A DNA stretch of 38,526 bases from an uncultured Burkholderiales bacterium (GCA_937927685.1 CALBSC010000023.1:1-38526); one strand, 5' to 3'. Positions 22,946 through 31,575 are shown, counted from the first letter of the stretch. The notes: a model not told the origin generated them from the sequence alone. Program-made: numbers and translations.

Positions 22946-23552
22946 GCGGCATCCAAATTGCTGCAAGTTCCGTGCCTTGAAACCTGTTGTCGTCCTGTTG
23001 TTGAGCGCTCTGCTGGCTGCGACCGTCACAGGTGCCCGCGCCGAAAAAGCCGACCGCGACAAGCCGATGAATATCGAGGCCGACAAGCTGGTGCATGACG
23101 ATCCGCGCCAGCGCACACTGTTTTCCGGCAAGGTCGTGGCCACCAAGGGCACGATCATCTTTCGTGGCGATCAGCTGGAAATCTGGGAGGATGGTCAGGG
23201 TCACCAGTTCGGCCAGCTCTTGCCCGCCAGCGGTCAGCGCGCTTTCTTTCGACAAAAGCGTGAGGGCCTCAACGAATTCATGGAAGGCGAGGCCGAGCGC
23301 ATCGAGTATGACGGTCGTGCCGATCGCGTGAGCTTGCAGGGCCGCGCCGTGTTGCGCCGCTACCGGGGGGCCCGGCTCAACGATGAAATGAGCGGCCAGC
23401 TGATCGTCTACGACAACGCCACCGAGCGTTTCACGGTGGACAATGCCCCCGCCAGGCCAGGCGATGCCGCCGGTGCGGCCGCAGGCGCCTCCACCAATGC
23501 GCGTGTGCGTGCCTGGCTGACCCCGGCACCGGCCGGCGGAGCGGCGCCATGA
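22944..23552 (+). CDS. lptA: Lipopolysaccharide transport periplasmic protein LptA
   Basis: About 202 residues (191 if the TTG at 22977 is used). LptA forms the periplasmic bridge carrying LPS from LptBFGC to LptDE. A signal peptide ends at ARA before EKADRDKP, and the mature start KPMNIEADKLVHDD plus GKVVATKGTIIFRGDQLEIWED are typical of the OstA/LptA jelly-roll. The C-terminus is a poorly conserved Ala/Pro-rich tail. It overlaps lptB by 4 bases (ATGA). lptC and kds genes, which often lie upstream, are not here: dsbA is the upstream neighbour, 126 bases away. Confidence 0.92.
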   Translation: MRHPNCCKFRALKPVVVLLLSALLAATVTGARAEKADRDKPMNIEADKLVHDDPRQRTLFSGKVVATKGTIIFRGDQLEIWEDGQGHQFGQLLPASGQRAFFRQKREGLNEFMEGEAERIEYDGRADRVSLQGRAVLRRYRGARLNDEMSGQLIVYDNATERFTVDNAPARPGDAAGAAAGASTNARVRAWLTPAPAGGAAP

Positions 23553-24316
23553 GGGTTGCCGCCGCCAGCGCAGACAGCGGTCGGTTGGAAGCCCACCACC
23601 TGCAAAAGTCTTATGGCAGCCGCAAGGTGGTTCACGATGTATCGATCTCGGTGCAAAAAGGCGAGGTGGTGGGTTTGCTGGGCCCCAATGGAGCGGGCAA
23701 GACCACGTCGTTTTACATGATCGTGGGGCTGGTACGCGCCGACGCAGGCGGGATCACGCTGGACGGCCAGCCGATCGAGCGTTTGCCGATTCACCAGCGT
23801 TCACGCTTGGGGTTGAGTTATCTCCCTCAGGAGGCCTCCATTTTTCGTAAGCTCAATGTGGCCGACAACGTGCGAGCGGTGCTCGAGTTGCAGCAGGACG
23901 AGCACGGCCAGCCCCTGTCCCGCGAAGCGATCGAGCAGCGCCTCACCCACTTGCTGCAGGAGTTGCGCGTGGACCATCTGCGCGATTCCTCGGCCACGGC
24001 GCTTTCGGGCGGTGAGCGACGTCGTGTCGAGATTGCCCGCGCGCTGGCCACCCAGCCGCGTTTCATCCTGCTGGATGAGCCGTTTGCTGGCATTGACCCC
24101 ATTGCGGTGATCGAGATCCAGCGCATCATCAGTTTTCTCAAGGGGCGTGGGCTGGGGGTGCTGATCACCGACCACAACGTCCGCGAGACCCTGGGCATCT
24201 GCGACCACGCCTGCATCATCAGCGATGGGCGCGTGCTGGCCCATGGCACCCCGGCCGAGATCGTGCACAACGCCGACGTGCGGCGCGTGTACCTGGGCGA
24301 ACATTTCCGGATGTGA
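23549..24316 (+). CDS. lptB: LPS export ABC transporter ATPase LptB
   Basis: A 255-residue cytoplasmic ATPase driving LPS extraction by LptFG. Walker A GPNGAGKTT is at residues 45-53, the LptB-specific SYLPQEASIFRKL loop contains the Q-loop, the signature is LSGGERRRVEIARAL, Walker B is FILLDEPFAGIDP, and the H-loop lies in LITDHNVRETL. The end YLGEHFRM is typical. The N-terminus has about ten extra residues compared with E. coli LptB. Translationally coupled to lptA; rpoN follows after 4 bases. Confidence 0.96.
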   Translation: MRVAAASADSGRLEAHHLQKSYGSRKVVHDVSISVQKGEVVGLLGPNGAGKTTSFYMIVGLVRADAGGITLDGQPIERLPIHQRSRLGLSYLPQEASIFRKLNVADNVRAVLELQQDEHGQPLSREAIEQRLTHLLQELRVDHLRDSSATALSGGERRRVEIARALATQPRFILLDEPFAGIDPIAVIEIQRIISFLKGRGLGVLITDHNVRETLGICDHACIISDGRVLAHGTPAEIVHNADVRRVYLGEHFRM

Positions 24317-24320
24317 CGCG

Positions 24321-25946
24321 ATGAAACAAGGCCTGTCACTTCGCGTTTCCCAGCACCTGGCGCTCACGCCGCAGTTGCAGCAATCGATCCGGCTGCTGCA
24401 ACTCTCGACCATGGAGCTCAACCAGGAAATCGAGCAAATGCTCGACGACAACCCGTTCCTGGAAAAAGACAGCGAGCTGGCCGAGCGGGAGGCCTTTGGC
24501 CTTGAGCAGGCCGATGCGCGCACCGAAGAGTCGGTGCAATCCGGGGATGCGGCGGAAGAAGCTGCCCTGTCGTCGGATGACCTGCCCGACGCCGCCTCGG
24601 GTGACATGCTGAGCAGTGCCCCCGGGGACGGCTTGTCCGAGATCGCGGTCAGTACTTCCAGTGATGTCGAGCCGGGCCTGGAAGGTGTGGCCGAGGGGTG
24701 GGAGGGCGACGGCAGCGTCGAATTTTCCATGGACGACAGCGAGTGGGGCGGCGATGCGCCCGCGCGCAATGGCGCCCTGGACGACGACACGGCCGACGCG
24801 ACCGAACTGGCCCGCAGCATCGGCTCCCTCACCGACTTTTTGCATCAGCAGGCCCTGTCGCTGCGTTTGAGGGAGACCGACCGCGCCGCCCTGCGTTTCC
24901 TGATTGAGTCGCTCAATGACGATGGCTATCTGGAGGACTCGCTGGTGAGCCTGGCCGAAGGCCTGGCCGGCGGGGATCTGGAGCAGCTCGAAGAACTCGA
25001 GCATCGCTTTGAAGTGGCGCTGCGACTGCTGCAAACCCTGGAGCCCACGGGCGTGGGTGCGCGGAACCTGGCCGAATGCCTGACGCTTCAGCTCAAGGCG
25101 ATGGAGACCCCCAACGAGGAGGCCGAGGCCGTGCGCCAGGTGGCCCTGGCCATTTGCCGCCAGCCCCTGGAGTTGCTGGCCAAGCGGGATATCAAGCGGC
25201 TGGTGGTGGCCGTGAGCGACAGCGATGTCCGCGTCAAACTGGCCATTGCACTGATTGCCCGGCTCGAACCCAAGCCGGGACGGCGGTTTGTGGACGTGGA
25301 GCGTCAGCTGGTGGTGCCCGACGTGCTGGTCACCCGGCAAGGGCTGGACCGGCAAGGACAGCCGGTGTTTCGCGTGCAACTCAACAGCGACGTGATGCCG
25401 CGCTTGCGCGTTCATGACATCTACGCCGGCGCGCTCAAGGGCGCGGGCAAGGGCGAGGGCCATCAAGGCCTGCAGCAGCGACTGCAGGAAGCACGCTGGT
25501 TCATCAAGAACATCCAGCAGCGCTTCGAAACCATCTTGCGGGTGAGCAATGCCATCGCGCAGCGTCAGCGCAATTTCTTCATCCACGGTGAACTCGCCAT
25601 GCGCCCCATGGTGCTGCGCGAAATCGCCGACGAACTGGGCTTGCACGAGTCCACGATTTCCCGGGTGACCACGGCCAAGTACATGGCCACGCCCTTTGGC
25701 ACCTTCGAGCTGAAATACTTCTTCGGCTCCGGCTTGGGCACGGACAGCGGCAACAACGCGTCGAGTACGGCGGTGCGCGCGTTGATCAAACAGTTTGTGG
25801 CCAATGAGAATTCCAAAAAGCCCCTGTCGGACAACCAGATTTCCGAAATGCTCAAGGAGCAAGGCATCGATTGCGCGCGGCGCACCGTGGCCAAGTACCG
25901 CGAAGCCTTGCGCATCGCGCCAACCCATTTGCGAAAAGCGCTCTGA
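24321..25946 (+). CDS. rpoN: RNA polymerase sigma-54 factor RpoN
   Basis: A 541-residue sigma factor that recognises -24/-12 promoters and needs AAA+ activators. Region I is the Gln/Leu-rich head SLRVSQHLALTPQLQQSIRLL (here cut to SQHLALTPQLQQS), region II is an acidic stretch (about 55-165) longer than in enterics, then the core-binding domain, the helix-turn-helix around LHESTISRVTTAKYM, and the RpoN box ARRTVAKYRE at residues 519-528. Start ATG at 24321 follows lptB by 4 bases. The lptB-rpoN linkage is conserved in proteobacteria. Its stop overlaps the next start (TGATG). Confidence 0.97.
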   Translation: MKQGLSLRVSQHLALTPQLQQSIRLLQLSTMELNQEIEQMLDDNPFLEKDSELAEREAFGLEQADARTEESVQSGDAAEEAALSSDDLPDAASGDMLSSAPGDGLSEIAVSTSSDVEPGLEGVAEGWEGDGSVEFSMDDSEWGGDAPARNGALDDDTADATELARSIGSLTDFLHQQALSLRLRETDRAALRFLIESLNDDGYLEDSLVSLAEGLAGGDLEQLEELEHRFEVALRLLQTLEPTGVGARNLAECLTLQLKAMETPNEEAEAVRQVALAICRQPLELLAKRDIKRLVVAVSDSDVRVKLAIALIARLEPKPGRRFVDVERQLVVPDVLVTRQGLDRQGQPVFRVQLNSDVMPRLRVHDIYAGALKGAGKGEGHQGLQQRLQEARWFIKNIQQRFETILRVSNAIAQRQRNFFIHGELAMRPMVLREIADELGLHESTISRVTTAKYMATPFGTFELKYFFGSGLGTDSGNNASSTAVRALIKQFVANENSKKPLSDNQISEMLKEQGIDCARRTVAKYREALRIAPTHLRKAL

Positions 25947-27295
25947 TGAATGCTGACACTGCAGGGCGTGGACGCACTGCGCCGACACTGGGCCATGCCT
26001 GGTCTTTTTTCATGCCTTGCCCCGCCGGTGTGGAATCATTGCTGGCGCGCGAGTTGGTGACCCTGCTGGGCCATGAACCGGCGGGGCTGGCCACCCGGCG
26101 TGCGGGCGTGGCCTGGCGCGGGACCTGGCTGGAGATGATGCAAGCCAACTTGCACAGCCGCCTGGCCCAGCGCGTGCTGGTGCAACTGTCGGACACCCCC
26201 TACCGGCAGGAGCAGGATATTTACGACGCTGCCCGACAGGTGGCGTGGGAGCGCTGGTTCACGCCGCGGCAGACCTTCAAGATTGAAATCACGTCCCAGC
26301 ACAGCCCCCTCAAGAGCCTGAATTTCGCCGCCTTGCGCGTCAAGGACGCGGTGGCCGATCATTTCCGCGATCTTCGCGGGGAGCGACCGAGCGTGGAGGT
26401 CAAGCACCCGGATGTCCGGGTGTACGTGCACCTCACCGCCGAGCGCATGACGCTCGCGCTCGACACCTCGGGAGAGCCGCTCTTCAAGCGCGGCTGGCGC
26501 GTCGACAAGGGCGATGCACCGCTCAAGGAAACCCTGGCAGCCGCCATGCTGGCGGCCAGTGGCTGGAGCTTGTCGATGGACGATCAGCCGCCGGCGGTGG
26601 CCCGTGGCGTTCCCCTGTACGACCCGTGTTGCGGTAGCGGCACCATCGCCATCGAAGCGGCACAAATCGCTTGCGGCATGGCGCCGGGCTTGCACCGCCG
26701 CTTCGCGTTTGAAAAATTGCAGCCGTTCGAGCCGGCGGATTGGGCCGCGTGCCAGCAACAGGCCCGCAGCCTGCAGTGCGCGCCCCGCGCCGAGGTGTTT
26801 GGCAGCGACGTGGCGTTCCGCATGGTTGATTTCGCGCGGCACAACGCTGAGCGTGCGGGCGTGAGTCACGCCGTGAACCTGCGCGGGGGCGATGCCTTGC
26901 AGCGCATGCCGCCCGGCGAGACCCCCGGTTTTCTGATGGTCAACCCGCCCTATGGCGAGCGTATCGATGTGGGGGGTGTGGCGCGGCCGGGCGGGCGCCA
27001 GCAGGCCCAGATGATGCGTACCGGCGTGCCGGCGGGTTCGGGACACGTCGCCGGCACAGCCCGCGCGGGCGCCGGTGACGACACCCAAGCGGCTTCTGCG
27101 GGTGACTTCTTCCAGCAACTCGCCTCGCACTGGAAAAAGAACTTTCCTGGCTGGACCGCCTGGGTGCTCTCACCCGATGCGCGTTTGCCGGGTCAGATGC
27201 GACTCAAGGAAACCCGCCGCGTGCCCATGTGGAACGGCCCGATCGAGTGCCGCCTGTTCCGCTTCGATCTGGTCGCCGGTCGGATGCCCTCGTGA
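25946..27295 (+). CDS. rlmL: THUMP-domain rRNA (guanine-N2) methyltransferase, RlmL-type
   Basis: A 449-residue enzyme of the class that methylates G2445 of 23S rRNA with S-adenosylmethionine. The THUMP/ferredoxin-like RNA-binding part covers about 20-175. SAM motif I DPCCGSGTIAIEAA is at 226-239 and the catalytic NPPYGER at 333-339. Between them and the last helix an insertion rich in Ala, Gly and Arg (about 341-386) is not typical of the family. This is the single-domain form; E. coli RlmKL has an added RlmK domain. The ATG at 25946 shares its A with the rpoN stop. The stop overlaps the PIN gene start. Confidence 0.88.
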   Translation: MNADTAGRGRTAPTLGHAWSFFMPCPAGVESLLARELVTLLGHEPAGLATRRAGVAWRGTWLEMMQANLHSRLAQRVLVQLSDTPYRQEQDIYDAARQVAWERWFTPRQTFKIEITSQHSPLKSLNFAALRVKDAVADHFRDLRGERPSVEVKHPDVRVYVHLTAERMTLALDTSGEPLFKRGWRVDKGDAPLKETLAAAMLAASGWSLSMDDQPPAVARGVPLYDPCCGSGTIAIEAAQIACGMAPGLHRRFAFEKLQPFEPADWAACQQQARSLQCAPRAEVFGSDVAFRMVDFARHNAERAGVSHAVNLRGGDALQRMPPGETPGFLMVNPPYGERIDVGGVARPGGRQQAQMMRTGVPAGSGHVAGTARAGAGDDTQAASAGDFFQQLASHWKKNFPGWTAWVLSPDARLPGQMRLKETRRVPMWNGPIECRLFRFDLVAGRMPS

Positions 27296-27720
27296 CTCTG
27301 CTGGTGCTCGACACCAACATCGTGCTCGATCTGTGGTGGTTCGAGGACCCGCGCGCCGAACCCCTGCTCGACGACTTGCAGGCCCACCGCGTGCGCTGGC
27401 TGGCGACCGAGGCGATGCGCGACGAGTTGCAGCGTGTGCTGACCTACCCACATCTGACGCGGCGCCCACGCCGGCGCGAACAGGACCCGCTGGCCGAATT
27501 CGATCGTCATGCCTCGCGCGTCCCCCCTGCGGCGCGCGCGCCCTATGTCTGCAAGGACCCGGACGATCAAAAGTTCATCGACCTGGCCGTGGCCCACACC
27601 GCCACCTTGCTGAGCAAGGACGCGCAAGTGCTGACCATGGCGCGGCGGCTGCAGCGGCTCGGGGTGCCGGTGACGTCCACCTGGGAACCTGCCCACCCGG
27701 TGGCGCAACCGGGGCACTGA
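27292..27720 (+). CDS. PIN-domain protein (putative toxin family COG1569-like), no antitoxin partner
   Basis: A 142-residue PIN-like nuclease fold. The GTG start at 27292 overlaps the methyltransferase stop (GTGA). Acidic active-site candidates are Asp7 in LVLDTN, Glu40 or Glu45 in the TEAMRDEL helix, and Asp91/Asp97 in KDPDDQKFIDLA. The family is annotated as toxin component of type II toxin-antitoxin pairs. No small antitoxin gene is found on either side: upstream is rlmL and downstream apaG after 91 bases. Coupling to an rRNA methyltransferase suggests a domesticated RNA-processing role; that is inference. Confidence 0.85.
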   Translation: MTLLVLDTNIVLDLWWFEDPRAEPLLDDLQAHRVRWLATEAMRDELQRVLTYPHLTRRPRRREQDPLAEFDRHASRVPPAARAPYVCKDPDDQKFIDLAVAHTATLLSKDAQVLTMARRLQRLGVPVTSTWEPAHPVAQPGH

Positions 27721-27811
27721 TTGATGTCAGAATCGGCGCACTGTCGTTGTTTGCCGGTTTGAATGCTGATCCGGACAGATCGCGCGACCTGGCCCTCATT
27801 GAACATCGGTT

Positions 27812-28198
27812 ATGCCCCATTACCAGATTCAGGTGGACGTCACGCCCACTTACCTGCCGCACCAGTCCTCGCCCGAGGAGGGGTTGTACGTGTTCGCCTA
27901 CACCATCCAGATCCTCAACACCGGCACCATCGCAGCCCAATTGATTTCGCGCACCTGGAATATCAACGATGCGGAAGGCACGCACGAGAAGGTGCGTGGG
28001 TTGGGCGTGGTGGGTCGGCAACCGCTGCTGGAGCCGGGCCAGCGTTTCGAGTACACCAGTGGCACGCGCCTGCGTACCCCCACGGGCACCATGCACGGCA
28101 GCTATTTTTTCGTCGCCGAGGACGGCGAGCGGTTTGATGTCGACATCCCGATGTTTGTCCTCGATGCCCTGAGCGGCGAGGGCCGCCAGTTGCACTGA
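27812..28198 (+). CDS. apaG: ApaG (Co2+/Mg2+ efflux-associated protein)
   Basis: A 128-residue beta-sandwich protein of the ApaG/DUF525 family. Family landmarks are YVFAYTIQILNTG, LISRTWNINDAEG (the RxWxI box), VVGRQPLLEPGQRFEYTSG and the GSYFFVAEDGERFDV ending. Length matches E. coli ApaG (125). Its molecular function is unsettled; loss affects cobalt resistance and magnesium efflux in enterics. In E. coli it is next to apaH; here it precedes thiL by 12 bases to the chosen ATG and the pairing with apaH is lost. Confidence 0.95.
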   Translation: MPHYQIQVDVTPTYLPHQSSPEEGLYVFAYTIQILNTGTIAAQLISRTWNINDAEGTHEKVRGLGVVGRQPLLEPGQRFEYTSGTRLRTPTGTMHGSYFFVAEDGERFDVDIPMFVLDALSGEGRQLH

Positions 28199-28210
28199 GC
28201 CGTGGACCCC

Positions 28211-29176
28211 ATGGGTGAATTCGACCTGATCGAACGATTTTTCCAGCGACCCGCGCGGCGGGCGGTGCTGGGCGTGGGCGATGACTGTGCGTTGCTTCAA
28301 CCCGCCCCAGGTCAGCAGTTGGCCATCTCGACCGACATGCTGGTGGAGGGGCGGCACTTTCTCTCCACTGTCGATCCGGCGCGTCTGGGCCACAAGGCGC
28401 TGGCGGTCAACCTGAGTGACCTGGCGGCCTGCGGCGCCAAGCCACTTGCGTTCACGCTGGCGCTCGCACTCCCGCGCGCAGACCACGGGTGGCTGGAAGG
28501 TTTTTCGCGCGGCCTCTTCCAGCTGGCCGATGCGCATGGGTGTGAATTGATCGGGGGCGACACCACCCAGGGCCCCCTGAACCTGGCCATCACCGTGCTG
28601 GGTGAGGTGCCCCCGGATCAGGCGTTGCTGCGCCATGCGGCCCAGGCTGGCGACGACATCTGGGTCAGCGGCACCTTGGGCGACGCGCGCTTGGCGCTGG
28701 AGGTCTTTCGTGGCACCTGCCAGGTCAGCGGTGAGGTCCTGGAGCGCGCGCGTGTCCGGATGGAGTGTCCCACTCCCCGGGTCGAATTGGGGCTGGCCTT
28801 GCGCAGCGTCGCACACGCGGCCATCGATGTCAGCGATGGGCTGCTGGGTGACCTCGGCCACATCCTCAAGCGCTCCGGCGTGGGCGCACAGATCGAAACG
28901 GCCTGGGTGCAAGGCAGTGCGGCGGTCACGCCCGACGTGTTGGCACTGCCCTGGCCACGACGCCTGGACTGCGTGCTGGCGGGCGGCGATGACTACGAGT
29001 TGCTCTTCACCGCCCCCGTGCTTCATCGCGAGCGCATTCATGCCCTGGCCAGCGACCTCGATGTCCCGGTGACCCGCATCGGACGCATCACGGCCGGGAG
29101 CGGCTTGCGGGTGGTGGACCCGCAAGGACAACCCATCAACCGACGCTTTGCGTCGTTCGACCACTTCAGTGCATGA
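28211..29176 (+). CDS. thiL: Thiamine-monophosphate kinase
   Basis: A 321-residue cytoplasmic enzyme phosphorylating thiamine monophosphate to thiamine diphosphate. It starts MGEFDLIERF, the usual ThiL N-terminus, which favours ATG 28211 over the GTG at 28202. Metal/nucleotide motifs include VGDDCALL, STDMLVEGRHF, VNLSDLAACGA, GGDTTQG and the C-terminal AGGDDYELLFT. Length is normal. No strong ribosome site is visible before either start. It overlaps pgpA by 4 bases, starting a run of coupled genes (thiL-pgpA-pncC), a linkage seen widely in proteobacteria. Confidence 0.95.
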   Translation: MGEFDLIERFFQRPARRAVLGVGDDCALLQPAPGQQLAISTDMLVEGRHFLSTVDPARLGHKALAVNLSDLAACGAKPLAFTLALALPRADHGWLEGFSRGLFQLADAHGCELIGGDTTQGPLNLAITVLGEVPPDQALLRHAAQAGDDIWVSGTLGDARLALEVFRGTCQVSGEVLERARVRMECPTPRVELGLALRSVAHAAIDVSDGLLGDLGHILKRSGVGAQIETAWVQGSAAVTPDVLALPWPRRLDCVLAGGDDYELLFTAPVLHRERIHALASDLDVPVTRIGRITAGSGLRVVDPQGQPINRRFASFDHFSA

Positions 29177-29664
29177 GCGGGCGCGTGCGACAGTTTCTTG
29201 GCCATCCGTCCCACTGGGTGGCGATGGGCTTTGGCGCCGGACTGAGCCGTTTGGCCCCGGGCACCGTGGGCACCTTGTGGGCCTGGGCTGCGTACCTGGT
29301 GCTGCAGATGTGGCTCGAGCCGTTGCAGATCGGGTGGGTGATCCTGGGCGCTTTGCTGCTGGGGTGGTGGGCGTGCACCGCCTCGGCGCAGCGCCTGGGG
29401 CTGGCCGATCCGGGCTGCATCGTGTGGGACGAGGTGGTGGCCTTCTGGCTCATCTTGTGGTTGCTGATGCCGGCGGGTTTTCTCACGCAGGTGCTGGCCT
29501 TTGCGCTGTTTCGGTTCTTTGATGCGGTCAAACCCGGTCCGGTGGGCTGGGCAGATCGGGTTTTCAAGGGGGACGGCTGGCGGGGTGGCTGGGGCATACT
29601 GTTCGATGACCTGGTGGCGGCCTTTTGCACGTTGCTGGTGTTTGCACTCTGGAGGTCGTTATGA
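29173..29664 (+). CDS. pgpA: Phosphatidylglycerophosphatase A
   Basis: A 163-residue inner-membrane enzyme that dephosphorylates phosphatidylglycerophosphate to phosphatidylglycerol. It shows the PgpA pattern GFGAGLSRLAPGTVGTL near residues 18-34, then IVWDEVVAFW, FRFFDAVKPGPVGWAD and GILFDDLVAAF, with several hydrophobic helices. Length agrees with the family (about 165-170). Start ATG overlaps the thiL stop (ATGA) and its own stop overlaps the pncC start (ATGA), so all three are coupled. Confidence 0.95.
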   Translation: MSGRVRQFLGHPSHWVAMGFGAGLSRLAPGTVGTLWAWAAYLVLQMWLEPLQIGWVILGALLLGWWACTASAQRLGLADPGCIVWDEVVAFWLILWLLMPAGFLTQVLAFALFRFFDAVKPGPVGWADRVFKGDGWRGGWGILFDDLVAAFCTLLVFALWRSL

Positions 29665-30188
29665 CGCACGTGGAACGGTTGGCCCAGGCCTTGATGCAAC
29701 GCGGCTGGATGCTGGCCACCGCCGAAAGTTGCACCGGCGGCATGATCGCCGCGCGTTGCACCGATCTGGCGGGCTCCAGTCAGTGGTTTGAGCGTGGCTT
29801 CATCACCTACTCCAACGACGCCAAACATGAGTCACTGGGCGTGAGCCAGGACATCCTGACCCAGCACGGGGCCGTGAGCGAGGAGGCGGTGCGAGCCATG
29901 GCGCTGGGTGCCTTGCGGCACGCCAAGGCGCAGGTCAGCGTGGCGGTCTCGGGCATTGCCGGTCCTGGTGGCGGCAGCCGCCACCGACCGGTGGGAACCG
30001 TCTGGATGGCCTGGTGCCTGCCCGGCGATTCCGGCCCGACGCTGGGCGCCGAGACGGCGTTCATCAAGACCGAGTGCCGGCAATTCGCGGGCGACCGCGC
30101 GGCGGTGCGCGAGGCCACGGTGGTGCATGTGCTCGAGACCTTGCTCGGTCTGCTGGGCAGCAAGGGGCAGGCGACGAGCGCCCGCTAG
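29661..30188 (+). CDS. pncC: Nicotinamide-nucleotide amidase (CinA C-terminal domain family)
   Basis: A 175-residue stand-alone CinA C-terminal domain. Motifs are ATAESCTGGMIA with the catalytic Ser, RGFITYSNDAKHESLGV, and SGIAGPGGGSRHRPVGTVWMAW. The family deamidates nicotinamide mononucleotide to nicotinate mononucleotide for pyridine nucleotide recycling. The ATG at 29661 has GGAGGT 5 bases before it and overlaps the pgpA stop. The C-terminus has a short nonconserved tail. Confidence 0.94.
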   Translation: MTHVERLAQALMQRGWMLATAESCTGGMIAARCTDLAGSSQWFERGFITYSNDAKHESLGVSQDILTQHGAVSEEAVRAMALGALRHAKAQVSVAVSGIAGPGGGSRHRPVGTVWMAWCLPGDSGPTLGAETAFIKTECRQFAGDRAAVREATVVHVLETLLGLLGSKGQATSAR

Positions 30189-30226
30189 GTGCCCGAAGCC
30201 GGTCGTGCGCCGCTGCACAGGCCCCC

Positions 30227-30232
30227 GATAAT
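30227..30232 (+). promoter_or_regulatory. Possible -10 element for rpe
   Basis: GATAAT lies 6 bases before the rpe ATG at 30239. Used as a -10 it would put the transcription start on or beside the A of the ATG. No -35 or ribosome site is evident. Confidence 0.4.
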
Positions 30233-30238
30233 GGGGCC

Positions 30239-30925
30239 ATGAGCCAAGCCCGCACCTTCCGCATCGCCCCGTCCATCCTGTCCGCCGATTTCGCCCGACT
30301 GGGCGAAGAGGTCAGCCACGTCATCGCCGCCGGCGCCGACTGGATCCACTTCGATGTGATGGACAACCACTATGTCCCCAATCTCACCTTCGGGCCGATG
30401 ATCTGCCAGGCGCTGAAGCCCCATGCACGCACCGCGCAGGGACAAGCGGTGTCCATCGATGTGCACCTCATGATCTCGCCGGTTGATGCCCTGGCGGCCT
30501 CTTTCGCGGCGGCGGGTGCCGACCTCATCAGCTTCCACCCCGATGCGTCCGGTCATGTGCACCGCAGTGTGCAGGCCATCAAGGCGCAAGGCTGTCAGGC
30601 GGGCCTGGTGTTCAACCCGGCTGAACCGTTGGATGTGCTGGACTGGGTGATCGACGACATCGACCTCATCCTGATCATGAGCGTCAACCCGGGCTTTGGG
30701 GGACAGAGTTTCATCGACTCGGCGCTGCGCAAGGTCGAACACGCGCGTCGCCGCATCGAGGCCAGTGGCCGTGATATCCGCCTGGAAGTCGACGGCGGCA
30801 TCAAGGCCGACAACATCCGCCGCGTGGCTGACGCGGGTGCCGACACCTTTGTGGCGGGCAGCGCCATCTTCGGTCAGCCCGACTACGCCGCGGTGATTTC
30901 GCGCATGCGAGCGGCCCTGGCGTGA
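30239..30925 (+). CDS. rpe: Ribulose-phosphate 3-epimerase
   Basis: A 228-residue TIM-barrel enzyme interconverting ribulose 5-phosphate and xylulose 5-phosphate in the pentose phosphate or Calvin cycle. It begins with APSILSADFARLGEE and carries the metal/catalytic blocks HFDVMDNHYVPNLTFGP, VDVHLM-like IDVHLMI, LIMSVNPGFGGQSF and EVDGGIKADN. Length is normal. The open frame upstream of 30239 codes nothing conserved. Its stop overlaps the gph start by one base (TGATG). The rpe-gph-trpE linkage is common in beta- and gammaproteobacteria. Confidence 0.96.
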   Translation: MSQARTFRIAPSILSADFARLGEEVSHVIAAGADWIHFDVMDNHYVPNLTFGPMICQALKPHARTAQGQAVSIDVHLMISPVDALAASFAAAGADLISFHPDASGHVHRSVQAIKAQGCQAGLVFNPAEPLDVLDWVIDDIDLILIMSVNPGFGGQSFIDSALRKVEHARRRIEASGRDIRLEVDGGIKADNIRRVADAGADTFVAGSAIFGQPDYAAVISRMRAALA

Positions 30926-31575
30926 TGCGCCTGTCCTGGGACGCCGTCATACTCGACCTGGACGGCACGCTGGTGGATACCCTGGGCGACTTCACCGAAG
31001 CGGTGACACGCGCGTTCAACGATCTGGGTCTGGAGGCCGTGCCGCGTTCGCGGGTGGAGCGTGCGGTGGGCAAGGGGTCTGAGCATTTGCTGCGCACCTT
31101 GCTCGCCGAGCAGGCCGATGCCTTGTATGAGCGGGCCTGGGCGCGTTATCAGCACCACTATCACGCCATCAATGGACAATTCGCAGACCCCTACCCTGGC
31201 GTGGTGGAGGGCCTGCAGCACTTGCGGGCAGCGCAGTTGCCCCTGGCGTGTGTGACCAACAAGCCCACTGCATTTGCCCGGGATCTGTTGCGCCTCAAAG
31301 GCTTGGCCGACCATTTTGTAATGGTGGTGGGTGGCGATGCCTACGAGCGCCGAAAACCCGATCCCTTGCCACTCCTGAAAACCTGTGAGGCCCTGGGCAC
31401 GACGCCCGCCCGCACCCTGATGGTGGGCGACTCCAGCAACGACGCCCAGGCTGCGCACGCCGCGGGCTGTCCGCTGGTGCTGATGCGGTATGGCTACAAC
31501 CACGGCGAACCCGTGGATGCCCTGCCCGCCTGGGCGCACCTGGACCGGTTGGACGAACTCGCCGGTCTGCGCTGA
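30925..31575 (+). CDS. gph: Phosphoglycolate phosphatase (HAD family)
   Basis: A 216-residue HAD hydrolase. Motif I is VILDLDGTLVDT with the nucleophile and acid Asp at residues 11 and 13 (by ATG 30925), motif II includes VTNKPT, motif III the Lys in ERRKPDPLP, and motif IV MVGDSSNDAQAA. It removes phosphate from 2-phosphoglycolate, produced by DNA repair or RuBisCO oxygenation. A GTG at 30922 directly precedes the ATG and is an alternative start. It is coupled to rpe and separated from trpE by a GST gene and the trp leader. Confidence 0.93.
   Translation: MRLSWDAVILDLDGTLVDTLGDFTEAVTRAFNDLGLEAVPRSRVERAVGKGSEHLLRTLLAEQADALYERAWARYQHHYHAINGQFADPYPGVVEGLQHLRAAQLPLACVTNKPTAFARDLLRLKGLADHFVMVVGGDAYERRKPDPLPLLKTCEALGTTPARTLMVGDSSNDAQAAHAAGCPLVLMRYGYNHGEPVDALPAWAHLDRLDELAGLR

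Noticed and set aside
24336..25988. 550-codon open frame on the - strand opposite rpoN
   Set aside because: Rich in Gln, His and Leu with no known domain, and fully opposite a clear sigma-54 gene; a GC-bias shadow.
27575..29164. 529-codon open frame on the - strand opposite apaG and thiL
   Set aside because: Covers two well-recognised genes plus a gap and has no family features; long antisense frames are expected at this GC content.
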